Source: an uncultured bacterium
Lineage (GTDB): Bacteria > Myxococcota_A > Bradymonadia > Bradymonadales > Bradymonadaceae
DNA: 64,000 nucleotides
Assembly: GCA_937981985.1 (NCBI GenBank)
Contig: CALJNB010000005.1
Span: 62,001-126,000, forward strand
Direction of reading: 5' to 3'
The notes under the pieces were generated by a model. It did no database searches, had not been told where the DNA came from, and was given only the letters and a program-made list of their open reading frames with translations. Positions 63,041 through 64,000 of this stretch are shown here, in pieces (positions within the stretch are counted from its first letter, which is position 1; every line of letters begins with the position of its first letter). Made by a program: the position numbers and the translations under genes.

Positions 63041-63070
63041 AACAAATCTCCAAGTAATTAAACTTGATGA

Positions 63071-63099
63071 GTTATAGTCGTGGAAAAAGTCCCCGTAAA
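63071..63099 (-). promoter_or_regulatory. Candidate sigma-70 promoter of purH-purD
   Basis: On the minus strand, TTTACG (63099-63094) and TATAAC (63076-63071) are 17 bases apart. Transcription would start near 63064, about 24 bases before the start codon. Confidence 0.42.
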
Positions 63100-63127
63100 T
63101 AGTGTTTCATTTGATTATTAAAAGGAG

Positions 63128-63745
63128 TTACTTCGGCGCGTCCGGTTTTTGTTCAACTGCCTTAGCGTCTGTTTTTTGGGGCTCAACTTTCGTCGGCTCA
63201 GCCTTAACTGGCTCGGTTTTTGCGGATTCCGCTTTAGCCGGTTCGGCTTTCCCGGGTTCGGTTTTAACTGGCTCCGCTGTAGTCACCTCTGGTGTTCCCG
63301 TCGTAGGTGTTGGTGGGACGACGACTGCTTCGTTTTTGACTTCTTCAGCTTTTTCTATTTTACGAACCGGTACTTCGTTTGCGTTTGACGTGCTTTCGAC
63401 CCCCTCTTTCAGTTGAGCATCCAACGCCGCTTTTTCAGCTGCTTCTTCGGCGGCAATGACTTGGTCCATTTGGCCGGTTAAAAGCATGCGGAGTGGGTTC
63501 GTAAACATTGAAATTAGAAGAGCTGCTGAAATGATACCAAACAAACAGGCAGCCAAAGGCGTTTCTTTTCCCGACTGTTGTAATTTCGATGCAAATATAA
63601 TTGTGTAGGGAGGAAAAAGGAGCACAGCCAGCCCGGTTCCGGTGCTAAGACGAAATCCGTACTGCGCGAGTTTCCAGGCTCCCCAAAAGTAAGCGATGAG
63701 GGCGACGAGAAGTAAAATACCAACGATTGCAACAAGAAGCGCCAT
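63128..63745 (-). CDS. Membrane protein with Glu/Pro/Lys-repeat tail
   Basis: A 205-residue protein. The first 95 residues have about three hydrophobic segments (LLVAIVGILLLVALIAYFW, GLAVLLFPPYTIIFA, ACLFGIISAALLISMF). A short Glu/Ala helix (QVIAAEEAAEKAALDAQLKE) follows, and the last 75 residues are a repeated EPxK/EPAKAE tail, lacking folded structure. GGAG lies five bases before the ATG. The tail may be a flexible periplasmic or cytoplasmic linker. No family recognised. Confidence 0.78.
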   Translation of the reverse strand: MALLVAIVGILLLVALIAYFWGAWKLAQYGFRLSTGTGLAVLLFPPYTIIFASKLQQSGKETPLAACLFGIISAALLISMFTNPLRMLLTGQMDQVIAAEEAAEKAALDAQLKEGVESTSNANEVPVRKIEKAEEVKNEAVVVPPTPTTGTPEVTTAEPVKTEPGKAEPAKAESAKTEPVKAEPTKVEPQKTDAKAVEQKPDAPK

Positions 63746-63829
63746 TCAAACTCCAGAAGGGTAGCAAAAAATAGGTCACTCTCCTACTTTGCTCGCTTTA
63801 CGATGTCAATGTGGGTTGTGTTTTGGGAA

Positions 63830-64000
63830 TTATTGTCGACCGCTTAGGACCTCGAGCGAACAATTCGAATCGTTACAGGTATAATAGGAAACAATGAGTT
63901 GACCTGCTCTATCTATCGTTGTGGAAACGCCAAAGGAGTTTTTTTCGAAAAGTGATTTAAATTCCCAATCACCGCTTGAAGTTCGTGTGGCGAGTCGTAG
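63830..64000 (-). CDS. C-terminal end of a repeat-containing protein (start outside window)
   Basis: The minus frame is open from the window edge to a TAA at 63830-63832, giving 56 residues. The segment (DWEFKSLFEKNSFGVSTTID, then GQLIVSYYTCNDSNCSLEVL) fits the beta-propeller blade pattern common in secreted proteins of this genome. Two cysteines form a C-x4-C pair. The rest lies outside the window. Confidence 0.65.
   Translation of the reverse strand, partial: LRLATRTSSGDWEFKSLFEKNSFGVSTTIDRAGQLIVSYYTCNDSNCSLEVLSGRQ

Overview
The window reads as chromosomal DNA of a Gram-negative, predatory/myxobacteria-like deltaproteobacterium (Myxococcota, perhaps a Bradymonadales relative). GC content looks mid-40s by eye. 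The indications are at least 15 lipobox lipoproteins, cysteine-rich Dickkopf-like repeats, DNDGDG calcium-loop repeats, large Ser/Thr kinases (one with an AAA ATPase and TPRs, one with PEGA domains), a TIGR02266-type PilZ protein, sigma-54 control, PilT and class A PBPs. The taxonomic placement is inference. I see no rRNA, tRNA, CRISPR array, insertion sequence or phage module. Both edges cut minus-strand genes, at 1-1673 and 63830-64000.

Layout. 1-8.4 kb: surface lipoproteins (partial anchor/PKD-like protein, 13-repeat Cys-rich protein, two tandem YVTN propeller lipoproteins) and a Ca2+/Na+ antiporter. 8.5-11.8 kb: minus operon of DUF4920 lipoprotein, trmN6, small lipoprotein and amidohydrolase. 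11.9-17.1 kb: lipoprotein, superoxide dismutase and a three-gene sugar module (two GT4 glycosyltransferases and a shortened bi-domain oxidoreductase). 17.1-27.2 kb: giant kinase-ATPase-TPR regulator, small Roadblock-like protein, acyl-CoA dehydrogenase and plsB. 27.3-34.5 kb: receiver-only regulator, abundant outer-membrane protein with a coiled-coil tail and strong terminator, proS, pyrF operon, cupredoxin-like lipoprotein. 34.5-40.1 kb: minus operon of PEGA kinase, epmA and class A PBP.

40.3-44.3 kb is the most unusual part. Four tandem paralogous small lipoproteins (C18-G-[DE]-M start, one conserved Cys pair) lie upstream of an NtrC-type sigma-54 activator. The first three each have a sigma-54 -24/-12 promoter at almost the same distance from the start codon. 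The fourth has only a degenerate match. It looks like a self-contained sigma-54-regulated envelope lipoprotein array.

44.3-53.3 kb: more Cys-rich lipoproteins, a DUF6502-like HTH protein, a decayed Ser/Thr-kinase N-lobe (46424-46562), kdd, thiO-like oxidase, MOP flippase, CWC protein and an 837-residue mosaic lipoprotein. 53.4-55.5 kb: a VTT membrane protein that seems to begin with ATT, sucB, and a 53-residue membrane protein. 55.7-60.3 kb: pilT, a beta-barrel protein and a PilZ protein with six internal repeats. 60.3-64 kb: purH-purD, a membrane protein with a charged proline-rich tail, and the C-terminus of another gene.
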